Shown: positions 1 to 5,171, counted from the first letter of the stretch. The stretch: DNA of 6,278 bases from Candidatus Peribacteraceae bacterium (GCA_018061525.1 JAGOUB010000055.1:1-6278); one strand, 5' to 3'. The notes: generated from the letters alone by a model not told the origin. Program-made: numbers and translations.

Positions 1-374
1 GCCTCCCCCACCGTCACCTCGGACATGGAACGGACGGAGCCGTCGCCGGAGAGGTGGTCGCGCAGCATGTCGAACAAGCTGACGACGTGTTCCAGGTCGG
101 CGCCGGCGGGCAGCACCGAGCGGCGGATGATCTCGTCCTGCGAATCGCCCTTGAGCGCGGCCTGCGCCTGCGTGGCCTGCATCTGCTGCTTCAGCAGGTC
201 CAAGCGCTGCTCGAGCGCGGTCACGCGGGCGGCGGCGGGCAGGCCGATCTCGCCCACGGCGCGGATGGCGCGGACGTGGCCGAGCACCAGGCCGGCGGCG
301 CCGAGCAGGCAGCAGCAAGCGAGGAGTGACCTGGCCATGGGGGCCTGCCAAAGGCGGAGGAGCAGAGCGTGCAT
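1..374 (-). CDS. PilO-like pilus assembly protein, N-terminal part
   Basis: The frame is open without a stop from an ATG at 374-372 down to the left edge, giving 124 visible residues; the C-terminus is missing. The protein has a hydrophobic signal-anchor helix at about residues 14-33 (RSLLACCCLLGAAGLVLG), then an Ala/Gln/Leu-rich predicted coiled coil at about 52-75, then the start of a globular segment (about 86-124) containing RRSVLPAGADLEHVVSLFDML. This order (short cytoplasmic tail, one membrane helix, periplasmic coiled coil, small folded domain) is that of PilO/PilN inner-membrane proteins, which form a platform linking the pilus motor to the pilin channel. The start overlaps the stop of the upstream gene as TGATG, so translation is probably coupled. 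A second in-frame ATG 12 codons later is possible; neither start has a Shine-Dalgarno site. The family call rests on architecture, position and partial motif resemblance; any bitopic coiled-coil protein remains possible. Confidence 0.6.
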   Translation of the reverse strand, partial: MHALLLRLWQAPMARSLLACCCLLGAAGLVLGHVRAIRAVGEIGLPAAARVTALEQRLDLLKQQMQATQAQAALKGDSQDEIIRRSVLPAGADLEHVVSLFDMLRDHLSGDGSVRSMSEVTVGE

Positions 375-952
375 CAGCGAGTAGAGGGAGCGAGGGTGAG
401 GACGATGTCGAAGGGCGAGCGGAAACCGTCGGGGCCCTCTTCGCGGGTGAAGGCGGGCGTGGTGAGATCGGCCACGGACGGGTCGGCGCGCAGGCCATCC
501 ACGAACGAGGCGAGCACCGTCATGCTGCGCGCGCCCACGCCGGCCACGGCGCCGACGATGCGCACCTGGGCGCCAGAAGCGGAGTACGCGAAACGCTCGA
601 TCGAAGCGCCGCCGGAAGCGGCGGCCAACTCGCGCAGGCGGGCCTCGACCGCGAGCGGCGAGGGCATGGCCTGTTTCATTTCCTGCAGCGACTGGAAGAT
701 CGGATCGCGACTGGGGAGCATGAGCGCCCGGCGCTCGTCCTCGGCCTGCACGATGGCGGCGGTGAGGGCACCTTCCTTCTGCTGCAGCTCGGCGGCGGTA
801 AGCAGCGAACCGTTGAGGGGGATCTGCGTGAAGCGCGGGAGCACGAACTGCTGCGAGAGGACGAGGAGGCCCAGCAAACTGAGGGCGAACATCGCCAGCG
901 GTCCGCTCAGCGAGGGTGACAGGGTCTCTTGGTTGGTGTTTGTGTTCGTCAT
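374..952 (-). CDS. PilN/PilO-like pilus assembly inner-membrane protein
   Basis: This 192-residue protein probably belongs to the inner-membrane alignment subcomplex of a type IV pilus or type II secretion-like machine. It has a polar N-terminal tail (residues 1-17), one membrane helix (about 18-37), a predicted coiled coil (about 50-95), and an alpha/beta domain (about 101-188). The domain pattern, an early LRELAAASGGASIERF helix-strand and a C-terminal strand ending FDIVLTLAP, resembles the ferredoxin-like domain of PilN/PilO. I chose the ATG at 952-950. The frame stays open upstream to 1090, but that extension crosses the -10 element and the hairpin region and adds a low-complexity polar stretch. 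There is no Shine-Dalgarno site before the ATG. The next gene starts within its stop codon. Whether it is the PilN or the PilO member is not settled by the visible motifs. Confidence 0.65.
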   Translation of the reverse strand: MTNTNTNQETLSPSLSGPLAMFALSLLGLLVLSQQFVLPRFTQIPLNGSLLTAAELQQKEGALTAAIVQAEDERRALMLPSRDPIFQSLQEMKQAMPSPLAVEARLRELAAASGGASIERFAYSASGAQVRIVGAVAGVGARSMTVLASFVDGLRADPSVADLTTPAFTREEGPDGFRSPFDIVLTLAPSTR

Positions 953-963
953 GGAATCCGAAC

Positions 964-992
964 ATTGTAGCACGAAGCGGTTTTCCGGACCA
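964..992 (-). promoter_or_regulatory. Candidate promoter of the pilus-like genes
   Basis: On the minus strand TACAAT (969-964) is a 5/6 match to the sigma-70 -10 box. It lies 11 nt before the ATG at 952, so transcription would start only about 4-5 nt upstream of the start codon. The -35 position at a 17-nt spacing reads TGGTCC, which is a poor match. The location matches the lack of a Shine-Dalgarno site and points to a leaderless or very short-leader mRNA. The inference rests mainly on the -10 box. Confidence 0.4.
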
Positions 993-1056
993 TTGTGGGA
1001 AGTGGAGGGATCTGGTGTGGATATACATGAGTCAGGCTGGTGCCAACCATCGGTCT

Positions 1057-1085
1057 GCCACCTTTTGCAGCGCGCAAAAGGTGGC
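1057..1085. repeat. Perfect 12-bp inverted repeat (hairpin A)
   Basis: GCCACCTTTTGC (1057-1068) is followed by the 5-nt loop AGCGC and the exact reverse complement GCAAAAGGTGGC (1074-1085). No T-run follows on either strand, and no gene ends here, so it is not a typical intrinsic terminator. It resembles REP-type dispersed palindromes, but only one copy is visible in the window. Confidence 0.8.
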
Positions 1086-1101
1086 GCCAAAACGCTGGCG
1101 C
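1084..1101. repeat. Short inverted repeat adjoining hairpin A
   Basis: GCGCCA (1084-1089) and TGGCGC (1096-1101) flank the 6-nt loop AAACGC. The element abuts hairpin A and shares its last two bases, so the two could form a tandem or mutually exclusive pair. It is followed by the 8-base palindrome GGCGCGCC (1097-1104). Confidence 0.55.
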
Positions 1102-1175
1102 GCCGAGCCCCTCTCCATGGTTCTGCTTAGTCGTGACGCCCTCCCGAAGGAGGAAATATTCTTCGTGCCCCTTCA

Positions 1176-1259
1176 CCCCCGGCCGGCGCGCGCCTCTCCG
1201 TTCCAAAGACGCCACCGTGCGCCGGGGGCGAATAGCGGAGCCTGCTTTGGGCGTAGAGG
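1176..1259. repeat. Imperfect interleaved dyads
   Basis: CCCCCGGC (1176-1183) is complementary to GCCGGGGG (1221-1228). A second, broken dyad pairs CCTCT near 1193-1197 with AGAGG at 1255-1259, and CCAAAG (1203-1208) with CTTTGG (1245-1250). The two dyads interleave, so they would form either alternative folds or a pseudoknot if transcribed. In sequence this GC-rich, some complementarity is expected by chance, so this is the weakest structure of the cluster. Confidence 0.3.
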
Positions 1260-1299
1260 AATGAGACCGTGGAGCGGTGTCGCGCCTGGGGGGAGGAGA

Positions 1300-1411
1300 T
1301 CGGCCCCGCCTCGTGTCAGGCCGCCACGAATGAACGCCGGAAAACAAGGCGGCCTGACACGACCGACGAAGCCGGCCCGGCCTAATGGCCGGCGAGGAGG
1401 CACGGGGCCGA
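1300..1411. repeat. Nested inverted repeats, potential three-way junction
   Basis: An outer 9-bp stem, TCGGCCCCG (1300-1308) with CGGGGCCGA (1403-1411), encloses two inner hairpins. The first is a perfect 15-bp stem, TCGTGTCAGGCCGCC (1311-1325) with its reverse complement at 1348-1362 and a 22-nt loop. The second is CCGGCC (1377-1382), loop TAAT, GGCCGG (1387-1392). A perfect 15-bp dyad is unlikely to be chance in such a short stretch. The layout could be a structured RNA or a small palindromic repeat element. Nothing shows that it is transcribed. Confidence 0.6.
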
Positions 1412-1444
1412 GGTGGAGGAGCATTGGCGCGACGCGCTTTCTTG

Positions 1445-1475
1445 GGCACTTCTTTGTCGCACACAAAGAAGTGCC
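1445..1475. repeat. Perfect 13-bp inverted repeat (hairpin B)
   Basis: GGCACTTCTTTGT (1445-1457), loop CGCAC, and the exact reverse complement ACAAAGAAGTGCC (1463-1475). Like hairpin A it has GC-rich ends, an A/T-rich middle and a 5-nt loop, which suggests a common origin. It lies immediately upstream of the candidate prfB promoter and has no T-run. It may be a REP-like repeat or may insulate or modulate that promoter. Confidence 0.8.
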
Positions 1476-1480
1476 ACTCG

Positions 1481-1507
1481 TCGACAAACGCAGAAATCTG
1501 TTACTAT
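1481..1507 (+). promoter_or_regulatory. Candidate prfB promoter
   Basis: TCGACA (1481-1486, 4/6 match to TTGACA) and TACTAT (1502-1507, 4/6 match to TATAAT) are separated by 15 nt, shorter than optimal. A start near 1514 would give a leader of about 18 nt before the GTG at 1532. It lies just downstream of hairpin B. It is the best sigma-70-like match before prfB but is weak. Confidence 0.35.
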
Positions 1508-1531
1508 CAGACCACTTTTACCCCCTGACCC

Positions 1532-2624
1532 GTGGAAGAGCTCATCTCCAAACTCACCGAGCTGCTTAGCGCCCTGAACACGGGAAAGGACTCTCTTTGA
1601 GGCTCGAAAGGTTCCTGAACGCATCGCTGAGCTGGACACCAAGGCCGCCGACCCCGCGATCTACGGCGATCAAAAGGCTGCCAAGGTGCTCTTTGCCGAG
1701 CTCCGTGGACTGAAGAAGCAGTGGGAGCCGCTCATGTCGCTCTTGGGCGACGCCGACACCGTGCTGGAGCTGGCCAAGGCCAGCGCCGAGAGCGACCTGG
1801 CTGAGATCCAGGCAGAGGCCGACAAACTCTTTGCCGCCTGGGCCACGCTGGAAGCACAGCTCTACCTGGCCGGCGAGTTCGATCAGAACGACTGCTACCT
1901 CACCATCAGCGGCGGCGCCGGCGGCACCGAGGCCCAGGACTGGGCGGCCATCCTGGTGCGCATGTACATGCGCTACTGCGAGCGCATCGGCTTTAAGATG
2001 AGCATGCTCGACAAGACCGACGGCCAGGAAGCCGGCATCAAGACCGCCACTTTCCTGATCGAAGGCAGTCCCGCCTACGGCTACCTTAAGTGCGAGAAGG
2101 GCACGCATCGCCTGGTGCGCATCTCACCCTTCGGTGCCAAGGCCCTGCGCCAGACGAGCTTTGCCTTGGTAGAGGTGCTGCCCGTCATCGAGGGCGCCAC
2201 CGAAGTGCACATCGAACAAAAAGACCTGCGCGTGGACACTTACCGCAGCGGCGGCGCCGGCGGCCAGCACGTCAACAAGACGGAGTCGGCCGTCCGCATC
2301 ACCCACCTGCCGACCAACACCGTCGTGAGCTGCCAGACGGAGCGCAACCAGCTCCAGAACCGCGAGCGCTGCATGCAGATGCTCGCGAGCAAGCTCCTCG
2401 CCCTCAAGCGCGAGGAAGAAGAGGCGCAGAAGAGCGACCTGAAGGGTGCCACCGCCTCGGCCGACTTTGGCCAGCAGATCCGCAGCTACGTGTTGCACCC
2501 GTACCAGATGGTGAAGGACCTGCGCACCGACGTGGAAACCTCGCGCACGCAGGACGTGCTCGACGGTGACATCCAGGCGTTCATCGACGCCGAACTCAAA
2601 CGCCAGGCGCGCGGAGAAGCCTAA
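1532..2624 (+). CDS. prfB: Peptide chain release factor 2, made by programmed +1 frameshift
   Basis: RF2 recognises UGA and UAA stop codons in the ribosomal A site and triggers hydrolysis of peptidyl-tRNA. Translation starts at GTG 1532, the only plausible start, since an in-frame TGA lies at 1526-1528. It reads 22 codons to CTT, meets TGA at 1598-1600, and continues in the +1 frame from GAG 1599. The joined product is 363 residues, close to the 365 of E. coli RF2. Visible marks: the class-I RF signature GGAGGTEAQDWA (about 127-138), the SPF stop-codon recognition tripeptide (198-200), and the catalytic GGQ (243-245) in RSGGAGGQHVNKTESAVRIT. The C-terminal LRTDVE and VLDGDIQAFI segments are also typical. 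The frameshift is the family's usual autoregulation: scarce RF2 lets ribosomes pause and slip, raising RF2. The GTG start has no evident Shine-Dalgarno site. The acyltransferase gene follows 37 nt later. Confidence 0.97.
1583..1600 (+). promoter_or_regulatory. prfB programmed +1 frameshift site
   Basis: The purine run GGAAAGGA (1583-1590) acts as an internal Shine-Dalgarno-like element. It ends 4 nt before the slippery codon CTT (1595-1597), which is directly followed by TGA (1598-1600). In the canonical E. coli site the internal AGGGGG ends 3 nt before CTT and the stop is followed by C. Here the base after TGA is G and the Shine-Dalgarno element is weaker. The frame before the site runs from 1532; the frame after it carries all RF2 motifs. 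Confidence 0.9.
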
Positions 2625-2661
2625 GTTGGCGACCACGCGATGCGGCGATATCCTAGCGGCC

Positions 2662-3717
2662 ATGGCTCAGCGCGATCTGCGGCTGGATCTCTTGAAGTGC
2701 CTGGCGCTGGCCTGCATTGCCGTGGCGCATTTGAACCCGCCCGCCTGGCTGCAGCAGCTCGGGAACTTCAACGTCATCCTGCTCGTGCTCGTGGCAGGAG
2801 CCGGCTACCGCCTCTCGGAGAGCGGCCGCACGCGCAGCTACTGGGAATACCTGCGGCGGCGCGTACCGCGATTAATCGTGCCGGTCTGGATCTATTTCGC
2901 CGCCTACTTCGGGGGGTTGTGGCTCGTGACCTGGCTGGCCGAGAGGCCGTTCCCTGTGTCATGGAAGAAAGTACTCGGCGCCTTCTTGCTGCTCGACACC
3001 ATCGGCTACAGCTGGATCCTGCGCATTTTGGCCTTAGTAGCGATCGCCGCGCCGCTTCTGCCCGCGCTGCGCAAGCGACTCGAGAACGAACGGCAATACC
3101 TACTGGCCGCGCTAACGCTACTGCTGACGGCGTGCGTGGTCGTGCATCTCTTCCCGAGCTTGCGCAACGGATTGCCCGGCTACCCGCCCTTCCTCACCTG
3201 GCGCCTGCTCGTCGAGATCTTCCCGTACTTCGGCGTGTTTGCGCTCGGCACCTGCCTGCCGTTGCTGGATCGACGACGCGCGCGGCTGCTCGGCGGCTGC
3301 TTCCTGCTCGCTTGGATCTACCTATTTTGCTGGCACCAGAACTGGGCGTGGGTGACGTCGGTCGGCGCCATCCGCTGGAACGACGGCTTTAAGTATCCGC
3401 CAGAGCCTTACTACCTCACCTACGGACTCGGCGTCTCATTCCTATTCTGGTCAGCGCTGCCCGTGCCTCTACGGCTGGGCGAGCGGTTGGAGCGCGCGGT
3501 CACGTTCGTGGGCCGGCACTCGCTCTCGTTCTACCTCTGGCACGTCGCTTGGCTCTCGCCGCTCGGCATGGGTTCGTGGCGGGGCCACCCGCTCATCGTG
3601 CAGTTCGTCCTACTAACCGCGCTCGTCACGGGTTGCGTGGCGCTGCAGACGTTGCTTGTCGACGGCTTCCGGCAGCGAAGACGGACCAAGAATGACGATA
3701 GGGTGAATATTGACTAA
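2662..3717 (+). CDS. Acyltransferase-3 family membrane protein
   Basis: This 351-residue polytopic membrane protein fits the acyltransferase-3 (OafA/NodX-like) family, whose members transfer acyl groups, often O-acetyl, to sugars of surface polysaccharides or glycolipids. The N-terminus RDLRLDLLKCLALACIAVAH (residues 4-23) is the family opening, with H23 as the presumed catalytic histidine. RRRVPRLIVPVWIYF (65-79) matches the conserved Arg-rich segment entering a membrane helix, and FVGRHSLSFYLWHV (282-295) is the usual C-terminal signature. About ten hydrophobic helices are visible, with a basic C-terminal tail. I chose ATG 2662, four residues before the family motif. An in-frame TTG at 2626 after GGAGAAG would add 12 residues and cannot be excluded. 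It follows prfB by 37 nt with no terminator between, so co-transcription is likely. The acceptor cannot be told from sequence. Confidence 0.88.
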   Translation: MAQRDLRLDLLKCLALACIAVAHLNPPAWLQQLGNFNVILLVLVAGAGYRLSESGRTRSYWEYLRRRVPRLIVPVWIYFAAYFGGLWLVTWLAERPFPVSWKKVLGAFLLLDTIGYSWILRILALVAIAAPLLPALRKRLENERQYLLAALTLLLTACVVVHLFPSLRNGLPGYPPFLTWRLLVEIFPYFGVFALGTCLPLLDRRRARLLGGCFLLAWIYLFCWHQNWAWVTSVGAIRWNDGFKYPPEPYYLTYGLGVSFLFWSALPVPLRLGERLERAVTFVGRHSLSFYLWHVAWLSPLGMGSWRGHPLIVQFVLLTALVTGCVALQTLLVDGFRQRRRTKNDDRVNID

Positions 3718-3755
3718 AATTCACATTCTTGTATTTTATACATAGTTAGAAAAGA
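3703..3755 (+). promoter_or_regulatory. AT-rich promoter island before the PQ-loop gene
   Basis: A stretch of strikingly AT-rich sequence starts within the last codons of the acyltransferase gene. Candidate boxes are TTGACT (3710-3715), 16 nt, TATTTT (3732-3737), or the better -10 TATACA (3737-3742) without a well-spaced -35. A 6-bp dyad, GTGAAT (3703-3708) and ATTCAC (3719-3724), brackets TTGACT and could be an operator or a weak terminator arm. The contrast with the GC-rich surroundings makes promoter activity likely, while the exact boxes are uncertain. Confidence 0.45.
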
Positions 3756-3783
3756 CCGTTAACACCACCGCAACCCGCAAGGG

Positions 3784-3789
3784 AAGGAG
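3784..3789 (+). promoter_or_regulatory. Shine-Dalgarno site that sets the PQ-loop gene start
   Basis: AAGGAG ends 6 nt before ATG 3796 and only 3 nt before the in-frame GTG 3793. The spacing favours the ATG. It is the only strong Shine-Dalgarno sequence before any gene in the window. Confidence 0.8.
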
Positions 3790-3795
3790 TTCGTG

Positions 3796-4383
3796 ATGAA
3801 TGCCAGTGACTTGCTCTCGATCGCCTCAGGTATCGCCGTCGGTTTCGGTTTCATTCCGTACATCGTCGCGACCGTGAAGAAGACGACGAAGCCGAACGTG
3901 GCGACTTGGGCCATCTGGGCCTCCCTCGACACCCTCGTCCTGCTCGGCATGATCCAGACGGAGACCGTGAACGGACAATTGGTCGTCAGCGTCGCCGGAG
4001 CCTGGGTCGTGACCGTCTTGGCCATCATCTATGGCACAACGACATGGACCTGGGTCGAAACGGTTTGCTCGATCGGCTGCGTGATCGGCGCGATAGCCTG
4101 GCAGATGACGGCCGACCCGCTGGTCGCCATCTGGACCGGCACCTGCCTGATCGTCGTCGGAGCCGTCCCCACGTTCCTCCACGGCTGGAAGAAGCCGGAA
4201 GAAGAGAATCGCTGGGCCTGGCTCCTGTACTTCATCGGCTGCGTGCTCGCGCTCCTGAGCCTGAAGGAGTGGACCGTGGCGAGCGCCCTGCAACCCATCA
4301 GCTTCACGCTGATCGAAACGACCATGCTAGCCATGGTCTGGGGATTGCCCTGGTTACGCCGACGCCGCAAGGCGCCTACCTGA
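3796..4383 (+). CDS. Seven-helix PQ-loop/SWEET-like membrane protein
   Basis: This 195-residue integral membrane protein has about seven hydrophobic helices and an internal duplication. GFIPYI (18-23) followed by KPNVATWAIWA (32-42) is echoed by GAVPTFLHGW (122-131) followed by ENRWAWLLYFIG (137-148). Three helices, a linker helix and three helices match the PQ-loop/SWEET fold, whose members carry sugars, amino acids or other small solutes. The proline is kept in both repeats, but the glutamine of the PQ dipeptide is replaced (PY, PT). That makes this a distant member with unknown substrate; I recall similar 'KPHRATWLIW'-type proteins in Patescibacteria. It has its own promoter island and Shine-Dalgarno site and ends 10 nt before a strong terminator, so it is probably monocistronic. 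The tail RRRRK (188-192) suggests a cytoplasmic C-terminus. Confidence 0.75.
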   Translation: MNASDLLSIASGIAVGFGFIPYIVATVKKTTKPNVATWAIWASLDTLVLLGMIQTETVNGQLVVSVAGAWVVTVLAIIYGTTTWTWVETVCSIGCVIGAIAWQMTADPLVAIWTGTCLIVVGAVPTFLHGWKKPEEENRWAWLLYFIGCVLALLSLKEWTVASALQPISFTLIETTMLAMVWGLPWLRRRRKAPT

Positions 4384-4393
4384 AACCGTCCCG

Positions 4394-4421
4394 ACGCCTG
4401 CTACCGAGCAGGCGTTTTTTT
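4394..4421 (+). terminator. Intrinsic terminator of the PQ-loop gene
   Basis: A perfect 9-bp stem, ACGCCTGCT (4394-4402) and AGCAGGCGT (4407-4415), with loop ACCG, is followed by an uninterrupted run of seven T (4415-4421). It works in the plus direction only: on the minus strand the hairpin is preceded by the A-run and no T-run follows. The stem contains the last codons and the TAG stop of the convergent Cdd1-family gene. Confidence 0.92.
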
Positions 4422-4685
4422 GTGCGGCGCATCCTTCCACTTCCACCACTTGAGCTTCTCGGGATCGTGCTTCGCGTGGCTCGCGAAGTAGACCGCGCAG
4501 CGAAAAGTGTAGAGCACGCAGGGATCCTGGCGGGTCTTGGTCTGCAGGCAGAGCTGGTCGTAGAGCGCCTGCGGATCGCAGTCCTTCAGATCGGAAACAT
4601 GGCGAATGCCGAGACTCCAGAGGTCTTCGGCCAGCGACGGACCGATGCCGGGGATGACTTGGAGCGGTTTCCAGGGGGCGGACAT
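4401..4685 (-). CDS. Cdd1-family helix-hairpin-helix protein
   Basis: This 94-residue protein matches the Cdd1 ('pathogenicity locus') family, a widespread small family named after a gene next to the Clostridioides difficile toxin locus. Its biochemical role is not established. LQVIPGIGPSLAEDLWSLGI (8-27) is a helix-hairpin-helix with the GIGPSLA hairpin, the kind of motif that binds DNA non-specifically in repair and recombination proteins. The family blocks RQDPCVLYTFRCAVYFASH (52-70), with its two Cys, and DPEKLKWWKWKD (74-85) are intact, so the gene looks complete. ATG 4685 begins the family sequence; the upstream GGATGGGG is only a weak ribosome binding candidate, and the leader could be very short. 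It converges on the PQ-loop gene and diverges from the unknown operon at 4761. Its last six codons (KKTPAR) lie in the opposing gene's terminator, including an A7 run. Confidence 0.9.
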   Translation of the reverse strand: MSAPWKPLQVIPGIGPSLAEDLWSLGIRHVSDLKDCDPQALYDQLCLQTKTRQDPCVLYTFRCAVYFASHAKHDPEKLKWWKWKDAPHKKTPAR

Positions 4686-4710
4686 AACCCCATCCTACCA
4701 ACCCCCGCCC

Positions 4711-4726
4711 GACAAGCGTTCTTGTC
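4711..4726. promoter_or_regulatory. Palindrome overlapping the -35, possible operator
   Basis: GACAAG (4711-4716), CGTT, CTTGTC (4721-4726) form a perfect 6-bp dyad with a 4-nt centre. It overlaps five bases of the candidate -35 box at 4722-4727, a usual place for a repressor site. It lies in the 75-nt divergent gap between the Cdd1-family gene and the unknown operon, so it could affect both. It is short, and no regulator gene is visible. Confidence 0.4.
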
Positions 4727-4750
4727 CCTTTAGCCGAAAAACGCTATACT
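4722..4750 (+). promoter_or_regulatory. Sigma-70-like promoter of the unknown operon
   Basis: TTGTCC (4722-4727, 4/6) and TATACT (4745-4750, 5/6) are spaced by an ideal 17 nt. This is the best promoter match in the window. The -10 ends only 10 nt before ATG 4761, so transcription would start about 3-4 nt before, or at, the start codon. The bases between contain no Shine-Dalgarno sequence. A leaderless or near-leaderless message is therefore likely. An overlapping TATAAA (4750-4755) would place the start exactly at the ATG but has no matching -35. Confidence 0.7.
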
Positions 4751-4760
4751 ATAAAGATTT

Positions 4761-5171
4761 ATGGACGACACCCTCTTCCTCACCCCAGACGAGCAGGCCC
4801 GCTTCGGGACCCTGCCGGAGGCCCTCCGCCAGGGCCGGCTCGTCGAGACCGAAAGCTCGACCGCCTTCGAGAGCGATGAGCAGCTGGAGATCCGCCGGCA
4901 GCTCGCCTCGTTCAAGGATGACCCCACGACGGTCGCCTTGGCCGACGCCATCGCCGCCGGCAAACCCGCGGCCGAATGGCCTGAGGTGCCGCAGTCGGTG
5001 CTGCCGGAGCTGTACTTCACCATCGGTGCCCGTGGCGTGACCGCCATGATCGGCGCGCTGCTCGGCGAGATGGCCGACGGCGAGGACGTCGACCTGCTCG
5101 CCGCCCTCAGCTTCATCCGCCACGAGCTCTTCGGCACCAACGAAGCGATTCCCTCCCCCGCCGCTAAATGA
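4761..5171 (+). CDS. Small acidic protein of unknown function, first gene of operon
   Basis: I do not recognise this 136-residue protein. It is acidic, with no signal peptide and no clear membrane helix; a hydrophobic segment, SVLPELYFTIGARGVTAMIGALL (79-101), contains charged residues and reads as a buried or amphipathic helix. Residues 40-66 (QLEIRRQLASFKDD and following) look helical, so an all-alpha soluble fold is likely. The Pro/Ala-rich end (131-136) leads straight into the next gene: the stop overlaps the next ATG as ATGA, implying translational coupling and joint function. The start is set by the promoter 10 nt upstream and the lack of any other candidate. The antisense 440-residue frame across this region is a composition artefact. 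Confidence 0.8.
   Translation: MDDTLFLTPDEQARFGTLPEALRQGRLVETESSTAFESDEQLEIRRQLASFKDDPTTVALADAIAAGKPAAEWPEVPQSVLPELYFTIGARGVTAMIGALLGEMADGEDVDLLAALSFIRHELFGTNEAIPSPAAK

Larger units (their letters stand above)
953..1531. other. Gene-free, hairpin-rich divergent intergenic region
   Basis: About 580 bases separate the divergent pilus-like genes and prfB. Open frames exist on both strands, but they have low-complexity Arg/Pro/Ala-rich translations, no family motifs and no ribosome binding sites, and they run through the inverted repeats; I do not call them genes. The region holds a promoter at each end and a dense set of dyads between: 1057-1085, 1084-1101, 1176-1259 (imperfect), 1300-1411 (nested) and 1445-1475. 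No hairpin has a following T-run, and no gene needs a terminator here. A mosaic of dispersed palindromic repeats, or a structured RNA, is the likeliest content. Confidence 0.6.

Noticed and set aside
1057..1085. Hairpin A as an intrinsic terminator
   Set aside because: No T-run follows on either strand, and the flanking genes both start, rather than end, at this region.
953..1090. Upstream extension of the PilN-like protein to an ATG at 1090
   Set aside because: The added 46 residues run through hairpin A and the -10 box and precede the natural short tail and membrane helix. ATG 952 gives the expected family architecture.
326..1130. Plus-strand open frames opposite the pilus-like genes (197 and 253 codons)
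   Set aside because: Translations are Gly/Arg/Ala- or Ser/Arg-rich without motifs. The minus strand encodes membrane and coiled-coil proteins with a TGATG gene overlap.
916..1569. Open frames through the intergenic region on both strands (up to 217 codons)
   Set aside because: They cross the perfect inverted repeats and a promoter, are rich in Arg, Pro and Gly, and have no Shine-Dalgarno site or recognisable domain.
1598..1600. In-frame TGA in prfB taken as a pseudogene or as UGA recoding
   Set aside because: The CTT-TGA context with an upstream purine run is the known RF2 frameshift site, the downstream frame is intact, and other genes here end with TGA.
2090..2663. Alternative-frame open frames over prfB on both strands
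   Set aside because: The prfB frame carries the SPF and GGQ motifs and the full family sequence; the others are shadows.
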